This document shows, piece after piece, positions 8,485 to 20,700 of a DNA stretch of 64,000 nucleotides. This DNA comes from Schizochytrium sp. CCTCC M209059 (lineage: Eukaryota; Sar; Bigyra; Thraustochytrida; Thraustochytriidae): contig KN805413.1 in NCBI GenBank assembly GCA_000818945.1, positions 4,209 through 68,208 of the forward strand. Direction: 5' to 3'. Every line of letters begins with the position of its first letter. Positions within the stretch are counted from its first letter, which is position 1. Position numbers and translations under genes: made by a program. The notes below the pieces were generated by a model. The model did not search any database. It was not told where the DNA came from and worked only from the letters and a program-made list of their open reading frames with translations.

Positions 8485-9663
8485 TCAGGCAGCACGCGTG
8501 AAGCGCAGCGGATTGAATGGACGAAGATCAACATCTGTGGCCTGTTTTTCCACGAGGTCAGCGAGAATGCTGCCTGTGATGGGACCCCAAAGAATACCCC
8601 AGCAGTTGTGCCCAGTGCCGATGAGCAGGTCGTACTTGCCGGGTTCAACGGGTCCAATCATTGGCGTTGCGTCATCTGTACAGGGGCGAAGACAGCATTG
8701 TAGATCGACGCGCTCGTTGCCCTCGCTGAGGCCAGTAGTAAGATGCGCAAACGATTTTTGCGCCAGAGGGACACGCTCCTCATTCGGCTTGACATCGTCC
8801 GGTCCAGTCTGCTGCAAAGTAGCCTTGTCAAGATGCGGGCTGCCACCAAAGCCGCACACGTAGACTGAATTGTCCGGACGAGGGTACATTTCGAGATGGC
8901 ATCCTTGGGCATCATCGCCACAGAAGCAGGCTGTTGCAGCAATCTTTGTGCCTTCGCCTACATGGACCACCATGCTACTGCTGGCGATCCCAACCATGGG
9001 CACCGTGAGCTTCGACTTTCCGAGCCAGTCTTCAGCGTCCACGGTCCATGGACCCATCGCGAGAACCACCTTTTCGGCTTCAACAGTGCGCTCGCTGCTT
9101 GTTTGATCAGCCGCGCTCTTCCCATTCTCTACGAGCTTTATCGCAAAACCACCACCTTCAAGACGCTCGAGACCCGTCGCCTTGGCATTGATCAGCTCGA
9201 CACCGGCCTGTTGGGCCTTGGACCACATGTTGTCAATAAGCTCAGGTGGGGTCACTTGCGCCGTGTCAGGGTCCATCATGCGCGACTTTGTCGTCGCCGG
9301 ATCAAGGAGCACCTCATCTTTTGCGTCATCGGACGCCTTGAGCTTCTTGGACGCCTTGGACGCCCGGGCTTTCACGTCGACCTGGAGCGTCGGGAGTTTG
9401 CGGTACGAGGCAAGTCCAAATACCTTTGCAAGTTCTTCGTGAAGATCGAAGCCGCGTTCGTGGAGTTCCTGCGTCGACCCGGGCGTGCCCCAGTCTCTAG
9501 CGAGAAAGCCTCCAGCCTTGCCAGATGCAGCTGCAGCAATGCGCGTCGACTCAATGAGCACCACGCCTTCTCCCAATCCGCGACTCGCGAGAAAGTACGC
9601 CGTCGACACGCCAACGATGCCGCCGCCTACGATGGCCACCTTGCATTTCCCCGCCGAGGACAT
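8485..9663 (-). CDS. FAD-dependent oxidoreductase of the D-amino-acid-oxidase/Tda3-like group
   Basis: A 392-residue protein from ATG 9663; the longer frame upstream starts only at a GTG inside a GC-rich repeat region and is rejected. The N-terminus is a Rossmann FAD-binding motif: VAIVGGGIVGVSTAYFLASRG with GxGxxG, then an acidic residue at the end of strand 2 (LIEST). SGKAGGFLA (about residues 47-55) fits the second FAD contact of the family. The C-terminal signature GHNCWGILWGPITG (about 350-363) is typical of the DAO superfamily branch that includes yeast Tda3. These enzymes oxidise amino acids or related amines with FAD, or help endosome-to-Golgi traffic in yeast; the substrate here cannot be told. 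No signal or membrane segment is seen. Divergent from TAF2, sharing the 9664-10267 region. Confidence 0.85.
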   Translation of the reverse strand: MSSAGKCKVAIVGGGIVGVSTAYFLASRGLGEGVVLIESTRIAAAASGKAGGFLARDWGTPGSTQELHERGFDLHEELAKVFGLASYRKLPTLQVDVKARASKASKKLKASDDAKDEVLLDPATTKSRMMDPDTAQVTPPELIDNMWSKAQQAGVELINAKATGLERLEGGGFAIKLVENGKSAADQTSSERTVEAEKVVLAMGPWTVDAEDWLGKSKLTVPMVGIASSSMVVHVGEGTKIAATACFCGDDAQGCHLEMYPRPDNSVYVCGFGGSPHLDKATLQQTGPDDVKPNEERVPLAQKSFAHLTTGLSEGNERVDLQCCLRPCTDDATPMIGPVEPGKYDLLIGTGHNCWGILWGPITGSILADLVEKQATDVDLRPFNPLRFTRAA

Positions 9664-10267
9664 TTCCCGCAAAAAAGCAGCACGTCTCCAACTAGCTAGC
9701 TCGCTCGCTCGCTCGCTCGCTCGCTCACTCACCGTCGGTGAGCGTCGTCGAGAGCGTCGTTCGCCCTTCAGTCGATCGATGCCTATCCTCCGTCTCTGGC
9801 GCCGAGCACCGCACCGCAAAGCACAGCACAGCACAGCACAGCACAGCACAGCCCGGCCCAGCCCGCACGCGCAGCCCTGCAGCCCGGCCCCCGCGTCGAT
9901 GTCTCGCGAGTCCCGCTCGCGCCAGACCTCGCCCGCGTCGAAGTTCGCGTTCTGCGCGCCCGGGTCCTTCGCCTTTTGGCCGCGGCTCGAGGAGCGCCGG
10001 GCCACAGAAGAATGGGCCCGCGCAAGTCGGCTATAGCCCCCGGCTACAGTCGGGGTTACGGCCGCGGCAAGTGCCGCAAAGGGGCCCGCCGCAGGATTTT
10101 AGTACTACATTTAAAAAAATAAAAAATTTGAATTTTCAAAACAAACAGCAAGCCAACTTGAACGAGGAGCAGGAGGAGGAGATGGCGGAGCCTGAGCAGG
10201 CAGAGATAGAACAGCCATCGTCTGCGGTAGCTGAGCCGGGCCGAGCGCGGGGCGGCAGCGCGCGGCG
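9664..10267. promoter_or_regulatory. Divergent region between the FAD oxidoreductase and TAF2 genes
   Basis: About 600 bp with (GCTC)n near 9698-9728, (GCACA)n at 9821-9852, a GC-rich core and an AT-rich patch at 10100-10145. It must contain both start regions. An ATG at 10182 lies out of frame with TAF2. No definite core promoter element is recognised. Confidence 0.4.
9821..9852. repeat. (GCACA)n pentanucleotide microsatellite
   Basis: Six or so tandem copies of a five-base unit in the shared 5' region of two divergent genes. Confidence 0.85.
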
Positions 10268-13200
10268 ATGGAGGTGCTGCGGCAGCGGCTGGCCGTGCGG
10301 CTGGACCTCGCGCGCGAGCGCGTCGAGGGCTGCACAGAGCTGGTCGTGTGCCGGCGCAAGGATGGCTTCCACGCCGAGAAGGCCAAGGCTAACGAGGCGG
10401 CCGCGGCCGTGGCAGCAGCCAAGGCCAAGGCCAAGGCTGGCGGCGACGCAGCGGCCGCGGACACGTCGGGACCGAATGGAAACGCCACCTCAGCGCCCGC
10501 GGCGCCAGCGCCCGCGCCAACCGTCAACGGTCTCGTGTCGTCGCCCTTTGAGATGAACCGCGTGCTCGACTGGGACACGAGCAAGAAGCTCCTCTTGAAC
10601 TGCAGACAGTGCGCAGTGGAAAACGTATACGTGAACGGAGAGCCTGCACAATGGAAATTGAGCGAATACATGAAAAAGGTCGTTGTCGAAGACAATGTTC
10701 GCGATCTCAAGACCTTTTATGCATTCCTCACCGAGAACCTCCTTGCGAGTAAAGACGGGGAGCTCTCCATCGAGATCCCAGCCGCGCAAGTGGCAGCGAA
10801 AAGGTTGACGATCCGCATCGAATATCACCTCGACAGGCCTCAGGCAGGATTGCGTTTCGTGGGTTGTGGGCCTCACAATGCCAACAACAAGTGGTCGTAC
10901 GAGCGCGGCACCAACGACAAGAGGTACTTCTCTTACGTCTACACGTACTCGTCGCTTTGTGCAGCCGAGACGTTGGGGTCCGGCTGCGGGGCGCGTTGCT
11001 GGTTCCCCTGTGTGGATACGCTGAGTGCAAAGTGTCCCTTTGAGCTCGAAGTGACAGCACCCCTCGGCCTGACAATCATTTCAGGCGGCCTTCAGCACGA
11101 GGCAACCGTTAACGAGGTCCGAGGGGAGCAAACGGTGCGGTTCGAATATGAGGATCCCGTTGCTCCGTACAACATTGGTCTCTGCGTAGGACCCTTTGTC
11201 GAACGGCGCGCGCTGCAGGCGGATTGGATCCGGATGTATCACCTCCCCGACGCAGCACCAAAGACGGTCCTGCGCAAGGCCACGGCCCATCTCAAGGCCG
11301 CCATCTTCCACATGATGCGCTACATGCGACTGGAAAAGTTCCCCTTCCCCACGTACTCGCAGGTTTTCATCGACCAGGAAGACGCCCATGTCGACGTGGC
11401 TCCTTCAGGATGCGTGAGCTTCGTATCGGGCGGTCTCTTGCGTTCTGACCGATCACCGAGCGCAGACTCACCGGCAGGCGCTGGACTCATGTTTGAGAAG
11501 CACTTGCACTTTGAGCAGGCTCGGGCTGCAGCTTATAGCTTTTTTGGCGGGCGTGTTGGGCCCAAGGAGGAGGGCGACGTTTGGCTCGTTGCTGGCCTGG
11601 CTGGATTCTTGGCGTACCGCTACGCCGATGCGACATGGAAACAGGCCGAGTACAAGCCACCCAAGCCTGTCAAGCAAGCGAACAAGAAAAAGAAAAACAA
11701 GAATGCTTCGACAGCGCCACCAGCCACGAGCCAGGCTACCGCCATGAGCAGGGAAGAGCAGATTTTCACGGGCAGCACTGATCCTCGCGAGCTTCTAACC
11801 CAAGCCTTTGGTCGAATGAAGCGCGCCAAGCGTCGTCACGAGGTAGTCTTGCAGTGGCACGGACCCAGTGGCAACGTTTTGCAGCGACCCTTGCAGCGCC
11901 CCTCCTCCGTCTCAGACCCCGTCAACAGTTGTCTGTGGGGAGCCCGTGGCATTGATCTGGACTGCCTCCTTGCACAGCGAGCTGCTACAACGGTTCATAT
12001 GCTCGACAAGGCCGCCAACATGGATAGCCTCGAGGAAGATGACTTGGGTCGCGATGATCCCTTTGCAGGCCTCCTCTGCCACTACCTGCGCCGCACTTTT
12101 GCCGAGGACGAAGCCTTCAAGACCTGGCTTTGCACCGGCGAACCCCCTACGCCAGACGACCAGGGCCCCTCTCGAGTCGCTCTCGGCGAGTTTAGTGACA
12201 TTGATCTTGGTGACGATCTGCAAAAACAGCTCAGTAAAGAGCAGCATGGCTGGAGCGGCCTCACCGAGTACGATTTCTTGCTGTCCATGTGTCGCATCTC
12301 GGCGTTCAAGCCGGCAGATTTTCGCGCCGGTGATCGAGATAACTTCGCGGCATACTGGCTGAAACGTTGCACGTTCATCGAGATGCGCGCAGCTGTCGAG
12401 TACAAGGTTGCTACGAATGAGCTCGACTTTATGTTTGCGCAGCGCGGTGACGACCGTTTCCAGACCGTCAAATTCCCTCTCGATATTCGCGTCGTGGAAG
12501 AGGATGATACCTGGCAGTACAAGAGGCGAATCACAAAGGGCACTGCTCGGGATCCGCAAAAGGAAACAATTCAAATGCACACTACCCGACAGCGTCAACG
12601 TGGTGGCCGCAAGGCGCGCACGGAAAAGGAGCGCATCAGTAAGTGGGAGAACCCGGCCGCGCTACCCACCAAGGACCTTCTTTACCTCATGGCCGCAGAG
12701 GGCGATGATCAGGTCTGGCATAACGAGAATCCCGTCAAATATGTCGTCGTCGACCCGGATTACATCTGGCCGCGGCAGATCATCTGGCGGCAGACAGAGA
12801 TCATGAATCTCGAGCTTCTCAGCGACGCCAATCTCAAAACGGATGTGCTTGCACAGGTGCAGGCTCTCCGCGATCTGAGCTTGCCGAAAACGGCCACCGA
12901 TAATCTCGTATCACGCCCCGGCGGCCAGGCTCAGTCTGGAGGCGGCAGCGGAACAGCGGGCGGCACTAGTGCCGGCGGCTCAGGCACCGGCGGGGACAGT
13001 GCTGCCCCAGCGGAGTCCGCTTTTGACTTGCGGAATCTGTGCGCGATCGCTGCCTGCATCATGGACTATCGGCGGCCCGCACGTGTTCGCGCCGAGGCAA
13101 TGCTTGCCCTGGCCGAGTGGCAGTCGCAGCACGCTCCGAAAAAAGCATATCAGGCTCAGTTTGCGGGCATGCCCTTGGAAAAGCGGCCCGGGTCGCATCC

Positions 13201-14500
13201 TTGGGTTGCTCTCAACCTTGCCCTCTTGGCGATTCGCAAGATGATGTTTCATCCACAAACTGGAAAGCTCCTGCCCAATGATTTTGGTGTGCCCGGCGAG
13301 TACGCCATGAAGCGCGCCGTAGTTCGTGCGCTCGCGCGAATGCGTGCGCGCTCTTTGAAACCCCCCGACGAGGTCTGCGACCTCGTTCTTGTGCTCTTGC
13401 GCGACAACGACAACTCCATCAACAAGTTCGACGACGGCGACTATCTGCAGGACCTCATGGTCGCGGCCGCAGAAGTCGTGGTGAACTACGTTGCCGGAAC
13501 TTACAATGAAGAGGAGAAGGGCCTCGACAAGGTGGCCGAGAGCATTGGTTCCAAGCGCACCATCCGTCAAGTTCTCGGCAAGTATTACGCCATCATCGAC
13601 CATATTCACCGATATATGCACTATGACGCTATCGAGCCGAGCGCGCAGCATGTCGTCACCGTCGGCTGTTTGAGAGCGCTCAGTCTGCTCGAGGCAGAGG
13701 GCATTCTGGAGGGCAGCACGCCGTACTTTGCCTATGCGGTATTTCGCGCGCCCGTGAGGCCAGAGAACAAAACGGCTGCCGTAATTGCCGCGCACGACTG
13801 GGGGGCCAATGTGCGCGAGGAGGCCTTCAAGGCCATTGTGGTTGCCTATATAAACCAGCGAGGACGACCCACCATCTTCAAGGCCTCGGCAGCCGTGAAC
13901 TGCAGCATCGAATGGCTTCAAGTTGTCAAGTGGCTCATTAACTCGGTGGCTATCGACCCGTGTCCACAGCTTCGCTGGAATGTCGTCAAATTCATGCTGG
14001 AGATGCATGCAGATACCATCACGCGCACCTATCCAGAGCTGGATGACCACAACTCGCCCTCGGGGCTCTTTTACCCTCTATCGGACGCGCCAGATGATAT
14101 TGACCAGCGCGCCCGTGTGCCAACCACAGATATTGTGGCCTCACTATGGGCAACCATCAACGAGTCAACAGAGTATGACGGTCGCATGCGTCTCGCGTGG
14201 GCGCAGTTGTGGCGTGCGATCTGGCGTCTCAAAACGCCGCCCATTATTGAGCACTCCATGACCACTGTCTCCAACCTTGGCCATTTTCTCGATGGCTGGA
14301 GCGACGACGTCGAATATTTCTCGTCAGGTGCGCGCCCTGAAATTCGCGGCCATTTGCGCAAAAACAACAAGCGTCCTGCCGGAATTGGTTTCAATTCCTT
14401 CGGAGGCCTGCCTCCGCCCAAGATGCGTAGCGCCAAGCCTGGTGCAAAGCGCACAACCATCAAGATCAATCTCAAGGGTGGAGCTGGGCCGACAGCGTGA
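10268..14500 (+). CDS. TAF2: Transcription initiation factor TFIID subunit 2 (TAF2)
   Basis: 1410 residues from ATG 10268 (context gcggcgATGG). The N-terminal half has the M1-aminopeptidase-like fold of TAF2: CRQCAVENVYVNGE, then SYVYTYSSLCA and CWFPCVDTLSAKCPFELEV (about residues 240-260), and NIGLCVGPF. The catalytic zinc motif HExxH of real aminopeptidases is absent, as in TAF2. A Lys-rich insert (KKKKNKN) is near residue 472, a Gly/Ser/Thr linker near 885-910, and a helical HEAT-like C-terminal half follows. The C-terminus is basic. In TFIID, TAF2 contacts promoter DNA near the initiator together with TAF1. Length is close to the yeast protein and longer than animal TAF2. The frame is uninterrupted, so the gene appears intronless. 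Confidence 0.9.
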   Translation: MEVLRQRLAVRLDLARERVEGCTELVVCRRKDGFHAEKAKANEAAAAVAAAKAKAKAGGDAAAADTSGPNGNATSAPAAPAPAPTVNGLVSSPFEMNRVLDWDTSKKLLLNCRQCAVENVYVNGEPAQWKLSEYMKKVVVEDNVRDLKTFYAFLTENLLASKDGELSIEIPAAQVAAKRLTIRIEYHLDRPQAGLRFVGCGPHNANNKWSYERGTNDKRYFSYVYTYSSLCAAETLGSGCGARCWFPCVDTLSAKCPFELEVTAPLGLTIISGGLQHEATVNEVRGEQTVRFEYEDPVAPYNIGLCVGPFVERRALQADWIRMYHLPDAAPKTVLRKATAHLKAAIFHMMRYMRLEKFPFPTYSQVFIDQEDAHVDVAPSGCVSFVSGGLLRSDRSPSADSPAGAGLMFEKHLHFEQARAAAYSFFGGRVGPKEEGDVWLVAGLAGFLAYRYADATWKQAEYKPPKPVKQANKKKKNKNASTAPPATSQATAMSREEQIFTGSTDPRELLTQAFGRMKRAKRRHEVVLQWHGPSGNVLQRPLQRPSSVSDPVNSCLWGARGIDLDCLLAQRAATTVHMLDKAANMDSLEEDDLGRDDPFAGLLCHYLRRTFAEDEAFKTWLCTGEPPTPDDQGPSRVALGEFSDIDLGDDLQKQLSKEQHGWSGLTEYDFLLSMCRISAFKPADFRAGDRDNFAAYWLKRCTFIEMRAAVEYKVATNELDFMFAQRGDDRFQTVKFPLDIRVVEEDDTWQYKRRITKGTARDPQKETIQMHTTRQRQRGGRKARTEKERISKWENPAALPTKDLLYLMAAEGDDQVWHNENPVKYVVVDPDYIWPRQIIWRQTEIMNLELLSDANLKTDVLAQVQALRDLSLPKTATDNLVSRPGGQAQSGGGSGTAGGTSAGGSGTGGDSAAPAESAFDLRNLCAIAACIMDYRRPARVRAEAMLALAEWQSQHAPKKAYQAQFAGMPLEKRPGSHPWVALNLALLAIRKMMFHPQTGKLLPNDFGVPGEYAMKRAVVRALARMRARSLKPPDEVCDLVLVLLRDNDNSINKFDDGDYLQDLMVAAAEVVVNYVAGTYNEEEKGLDKVAESIGSKRTIRQVLGKYYAIIDHIHRYMHYDAIEPSAQHVVTVGCLRALSLLEAEGILEGSTPYFAYAVFRAPVRPENKTAAVIAAHDWGANVREEAFKAIVVAYINQRGRPTIFKASAAVNCSIEWLQVVKWLINSVAIDPCPQLRWNVVKFMLEMHADTITRTYPELDDHNSPSGLFYPLSDAPDDIDQRARVPTTDIVASLWATINESTEYDGRMRLAWAQLWRAIWRLKTPPIIEHSMTTVSNLGHFLDGWSDDVEYFSSGARPEIRGHLRKNNKRPAGIGFNSFGGLPPPKMRSAKPGAKRTTIKINLKGGAGPTA

Positions 14501-14747
14501 ATGAAGAGTTTCGAGACCCATGATGGAAAAAAAAAGAAAAAAAAAAAAAAGGGCTATCGATAAAAGTTTGCTTGCTGTATGAATTCTGTAGTAAAAGTAT
14601 ACCCCTTGCAAATTCGAAGAGGGTTTCTTCGTTGCTATTCCGAAGAGATTGAGTCCTCTGTGTGTGTGAGTTTTTTTGCTCATTCCCCTTTCGTGCCCCT
14701 TTCCTCGTTGGCAGATAGCGCATGACGAGCCCGTGCGCAGCCACAAC

Positions 14748-17700
14748 TTATACGAGCTCGCGCATGCGACGCAGGATCAAGTGTACAAACTGGCTGCTAG
14801 ATGAATTGGACTGCACAACCTCCTCGAGCTGCTCGATGGCCGACTTGTCCCGGGCAGGCTCGAAATGGTTTGCCAACAGCTTGTCGTGCGCCAGCCAGGC
14901 ACGCACGGCGTTCGGCGACTGAGCGCCAAAACTGGACTGCTTCGAGGTTTTCTCCGAAGCGCTCCAGCGACGAATCTGCTTCAGACGCGCATACAAGACC
15001 ACGAGCGCACCTTCGAGAACAAAAAGTAGCGTCGAGCAGGACCACTGCGCGTACTGCGGATGCTGGCTCCAAGAGGCAATCAGGCTGGCCGCGTTAGCGT
15101 CCAGGTTGCGATGCGGCTTGCGGTGCTCCGACAGCGCATCTTCAAAGACCGTCGGCGAGTTTCGCGACAAGCATGCAAGGCAATGTGCCGCATAGTCGAG
15201 ACAAAGGATGAGAGAGTGCGCGTGCGAGTCGTTGCGTCCCATCGACGGGTTCTCCTTGAGTTGCACAGCATCTCGGCGTGCTCGCGTGTACATGATGGCA
15301 TTTTGCAGGAGACGTCGCTGTTGCGCAAATACATCGAGCTGAAAGAGGGAAGCATTGGCCGCGGGTTTAGTTGGTGACAGATCCGGCGGCGCGGCAACCA
15401 CTTCCTTGTGACGCGCAGACTCGGGCCCCGGCGCGGGTGCCAAGACATCCTTCCACTCGCCACGCTGAGGCTGCGGATTGCATACCTCGCGAATAAGGTC
15501 GAACACGAGCGTATCGAACTCGTCCGCCGTCCCACCGAGCTCCTGCATGACAGTTTGGGCATTGTCACGTGTAGCATGCGCCAAAAGAGCGAGAAGCAAC
15601 GAACTCTCCTCGATGTCGTTGATGGACGATGGTGGGAAGCCCAGGCTGGAACTGACCATCCGGCGCTGCACACGGAAGAACAACAAGACGTCCTTTTGCA
15701 GCTGCGCGAGGTCAGCGTTGCCACCGTGCTGCCTGTTTTCCCGGAGCGTCGTGAATAACGTCGAGAGGAGCCGCAACAAGGGGAGAACAAGATCGTGGCG
15801 GCGTTCCTGCAAGTTCTCGCCGGAAGGCGAAGATGCCTCGCCAGGACCGCCCGGTCCAGATCCACCAGCAGCATCTGTTGCCATGTGCATTTCCGTATCC
15901 CCCATGGAGCCGGCCCAAGCATCGAGGGCGCGCTTGTCGCAAAGTACGACAAGAGGTTCGCTTGCAAGACGCTGAAGAAAGTCGCTCTTGACGATAGCCT
16001 GCGCGCCGTGCACAGATTGTGCCGCCGTGCAAAGCGCGGTCATGGAAAGCTCGTAGATCTTTTCGACCTGCGCGTTTGCAAGCAACCTGTCCGCGCAGAC
16101 GCGGTCTACGATGGCTGACAACAGCTGGCGCAAAACGCCGACGCGCCGCAAACGACGCAACCAGTCGCCGTCGTCGCTATCGCACTCGAGAAGAATCTTG
16201 AGCGTGGCCAAGCCCGTTGCGCGCGCCATGGGAGATTCGGACTCGAGTGCGTCCGGAACGACGATTTCCAGAATCGTTGACCTTTCACCACCGTGGAGCG
16301 TATCGAGCACGGACTTCGCACGTTTTCGCAATTCCTGGAGCTCATCGCTGCCAAACTCTTTTGCGCCAGCAAGAAATTCGCGTTCTGTGATAGATAGTGG
16401 CAACTGGCTCACCTGGTTTGACAGATTTGTTGCGTAGTGTCGCCGCATGCCATTGATGAGAACACAGATTCCGGTGTACAGAGCGGCACGCAACTCGGGG
16501 GAGACGGAATCCGCGCTTGCGCCCATGCGCGCGCGGCTACGCAAGGCCTCGAGCATGCCCGCGAGAAGAGTCCGCTGTTCCTCTCGTGAAAGTCTCGCCA
16601 AGCCTTGGGTTTCAATCTTGGCCCGCGGCTGCTGACCCCGCGAAAAGGCAGACGTGTAGCTTCCCGTCGCCGCCGCAAGCGCCATTTCATTCGCAGATGC
16701 GTCATCTCGCGCACTCTCATCGCCGTGCCGCATCTGCGCAACAAGCGTGGGCACCAACGAAGCCAGCGGGTACGCCAAGACCACGTGGGCGTCAGGAGAG
16801 CGACGCAGTTGGGCCAGAAGCGACAGCGTGAACTGCACAAGGAGCTCTTGATCACCTCGCCCGGGCGCGCAGCTGCGAATCAGGTCCTCGCGGCAGTCCA
16901 CAAAGGCGAGCTGTACGATGGCCCGCCACGATGCCACGACCTCTGCGCGTGCGGCCAAGAGGTCAATCGCACGGTTCCTGCTTTCGGCCCATAAGAGTGC
17001 CTCATCGTGCTCGCTCTTGACGGCGCTCCGGATGATCGACTCGTTCACCTTGTGGAGAGTCAGTCCATAGTATTCCTGGAAAGGAATCCAGAGAGACTGT
17101 GCGGCTTGCGCATCTTGCTGCAATTGGCGCACCAGACCGGGAAGGTGAGACGAGAGTGCAGCATCAGGAGAAAACGCACCCTTCAGTGCCAAAAGGACTT
17201 CGCGAATGCGCGCGTCCGCCTCGTCCATTTCACCACGAATAAGACTTCCAGAAAAGAGGTGCGGGAGAATCTTGTTGAGAGACACAACGGGCAAGATTTG
17301 CGCCCGGGCGATGCGCAAATCCAAGTACACCCCATTCATCACCCACGCCACGCATTGGACATTTCGCGCGTCATCGCTTCGCGGTCCCTCGGTGGCCACA
17401 CGCTGGAAATGGCGGAGCCAAAAGTTGTCGCGCTGCGCATTGAGCCCGTACGAGAGAGCGATTTCGGTAGGTCGTCGATGGCAAAGGAGCAGCACCAGTC
17501 GGTACATGAGTTCCATGATACTGGCTTGGCTAGTGTCAGCAGGAAATTCATTGTCCAAATCGTCGAGCGCATCAAGCACGGCATTCAGGCAGCATCGTCG
17601 TCCCGGTCGCAGATCGATCGACTCCACAGGAGCATTACGCGTGATAATCTCATCGAGGCCAAGCACGAGCTCCGAGACGTTGCCGCGCGAGGGCGTTAGG

Positions 17701-20700
17701 CCTTGGATGAGCAAAAGAAGAATGCGCTTGCGCATCTTGGCATTCGCTGCAACGTCGAGATCCATTACATCGACTTTTGCGTTCACATTCGCGTTCGCAT
17801 TCACGCGAAAGGGGCTGTCATCGATTGGAGTCGCGGCATTCGGATTAGAATTGGTCACCTTGCGGTGTGGATCGTCGAGTCCATTGAACTGATCCGTAAA
17901 GCAGAGCGTTAGATTGCGCACGAGCAGCTCACCATGTCTTCGCAAGGTCTTGACGACCAAACCCGTCGGCGACTGCTCAGAGAGGCGAAAGACGAGCTCG
18001 ATCGCGTTGAGACGCATTTCCGCAGAGTATGGATAGCCGCAAAAGGCAGCGACCGTGGGCAGACGGTCTTTTTGGTGCGTAAAGAGTCGATGCAGACGCT
18101 CGAGGCGGCTCTCGAGGGAAACATCCGACGCATGGATACCCTCAAAAAACCAGCTTTCTCGCTCAGACACTTGCTTGAGCAGCCGCAGCGCAAGACGCAC
18201 CGTGTGTTCGCGCCAACGTCCGCCAAGATCTCCGTCGTCCCAGCCATACCATTTACCCTCGACCTGCTCGTAAAATGGGAGTAGCGGAGAGTCCGGATCC
18301 CCCGACCGCACGGGCCTCGTCCCTGCAACCCGTAGGGCGGACGCCCAACCGGCCGCGTGCGGCTGGGAAAGCCACGAGGCGAATCGTCCGCCATCATACG
18401 CCGGCAACGTGGAGCTCGCGCCGCTCGGCCGCATGAGCGACATGCCAAAGGGTGCGCCAGATGCATCGCCCTGTGATACGCTTGAGTTGCGCACATCAAC
18501 GTTGGCCCGATGGGAAGAGACGACAAACCATGGTTTTTTACCCTGGCTCCCAGCAGCTGTCTGTTGTTGTTGTTGCAATTGTTGGTGGAGTAAGAATGGG
18601 CCCTGCTGCTGATGCGACATTTGCTGTTGCTGCTGCTGCAAGCTAGCAGCGCTCGCGTCGTGCATGTACGAATCCATGGCGCTGGCATACTGTTGCAAGT
18701 CTACAGTTGAAGTGCTCTCGCGGCGTGCGCGCACACCCTCTTCGCCCCCGGCCTCTTGCAAGAGGTCGACAAGCTGGCGAAAGAAAGCGCTCCCCTCGAG
18801 AAGCTTGGCCATGACCCAAAACCCAGTACTATATGTCTCAGAGGCGGCAAAGTCAATTCTTGCAGATTCGCTGTCGACTGTGTATTCCTCGAGGATTTGC
18901 ACAAAAATGCGCAAGCAGCCCGCTGCCAAACGCCATTTCTCTCCGGAGTCGCGAAATTTGCGGTGATCGAGCTTGAGGAAAACTTCGAACAAAACATATT
19001 CGAGATATGGAAGAAGACCTACCTTGGGAGGAGAAGAGGGCTGCGCGCCTTGCGCGTTTGAAGAGAAGACGTTGTTGGCCCCATTAAAGGACGTCTGCAT
19101 AGGCCCTTTAGCTGGCGATGTCGCCTCGGGGGCAGTGCCATTGGTCCGAGCCTCCAGGTAGCGATAATCATCGTCCTGCACATCGCGGAGAAGCTTCCAA
19201 ATGAGTTCCAGATAGTTGGCCGTGAGCGGATACACATTGTTGACAGCCTCACTGTGGTTGAGGTCAAGTCTGATGGCTTCCATCAAGGTGGGCCCACCAT
19301 CAAAGAATCCTGCGGGGGCACCGTAACCCGACTGCAAGGCTTGGCCGCCCTGCGTCAGCATAGAAGAGCTTCCGAACCCATTCATTGGGTGGGAAACGAC
19401 CGACTGGTCTGCCGCGGCTCCGGGAGAGTCCCCTTCGAGTCGACTCCAGAGGTTGCGATCCTTTGGGAGCTGAACCGCCATAAGAGAGAGCGCGCGAACG
19501 AGCTGGCCCTTGAGGGCCGGTTCGAGGCGGCAGCGAAGCATGGCAACTGCTATGCTAATGAACTCCTCAACGGGCGTGTCACCGAAGACCTCGCTCGGCG
19601 ACACAAAGGCGAGGCAAGAGCACAGGGCCTCCAGCCAGCATGTGAGGACAAGCTGATCCGCGAGCGGCATAATTTCCTGCACAAGGGAGACTGTCTGTGA
19701 GGCATGCTGGTACGGGTAGCCCTGATGAGCTTGTTGCTGGTGCATGTAGTGTTGTTGGCCTTGCTGCGCGACGAGAGCATCCGGAAAGGGCGGTTGCTGC
19801 TGTTGCTGAGCCTGCATCTCACTAAGAAATTGCCGCAAAACGTCAAAGAGCATGCCAAAGTCGAGCAACGGGGAGGACATGCTGGTGGATCTGTTGTAGC
19901 GACGATGCAATAGAAAGTCGACGTCTTGCCTTGATTTTGCAAGACTACCGAGAAATCCCAAATAGGACACGTACAGGGACGTCGGGTCGTTATCCTGGTC
20001 GACAACACGCTCGACAGAAAAAAGAAACTCCCTGAGGGTATCTTGGCTCTGCCAAAGACTTGCACCGTCCTCCGGCTCGAGCACGCGAAGGGCGCGTAAG
20101 AGACCCAAGAGATCCTCAAGGGTGTCTGGAGACGCGTCCTTGTCGGAGACGAGTGACTTTGACGAAACGCCACCAGGGCCACCCATGTTGTGATGAGGCC
20201 CGCGTCCGTGTGCTCCCGCCAGCATGGATTGACCGTGATGGGGCAAGACACCCCCAGTCGTGGAGTTCGCGCCGGCATAGTTTGATCTTTCCTCGTGTGC
20301 CCGCAGAGATTCGCGGGAGTTGGTGGTGTAGAGATCGACTAACATTTCAGGGCCAAGCACCGTCTCGACGTTGGCCGTCACAAGCTTTTGCACGAAAATT
20401 GTGAGAATGCTCATGTAGCTGTCGCGAAGTTCGTCTTGCAAAAACTCTGCGCTGCGTACGAGGCCACGCAAATAAGCGAGGCCACGCAACTTGTAGCCTT
20501 GGTTGAGCATGTCATTTCGGTGCTGTTTGGAGGCAAGCGAAGAGCGTGGAAAGTCTTCGGGACGCAAATCACCAATGAAAGAGGCCCAGAAAAGAGTCAC
20601 GACGCCGTGAACGCCCTGATGCTTCCATTTCGTGCTTCCTGCGGTGTTCGACGAGCCGCGCGTGCTAGTTGGTTGCGCAAACGACCCGCTTTGTGACTCT

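Noticed and set aside
9664..10005. N-terminal extension of the FAD oxidoreductase
   Set aside because: Begins at GTG, reads through microsatellites, and the FAD-binding motif is properly placed only a few residues after ATG 9663.
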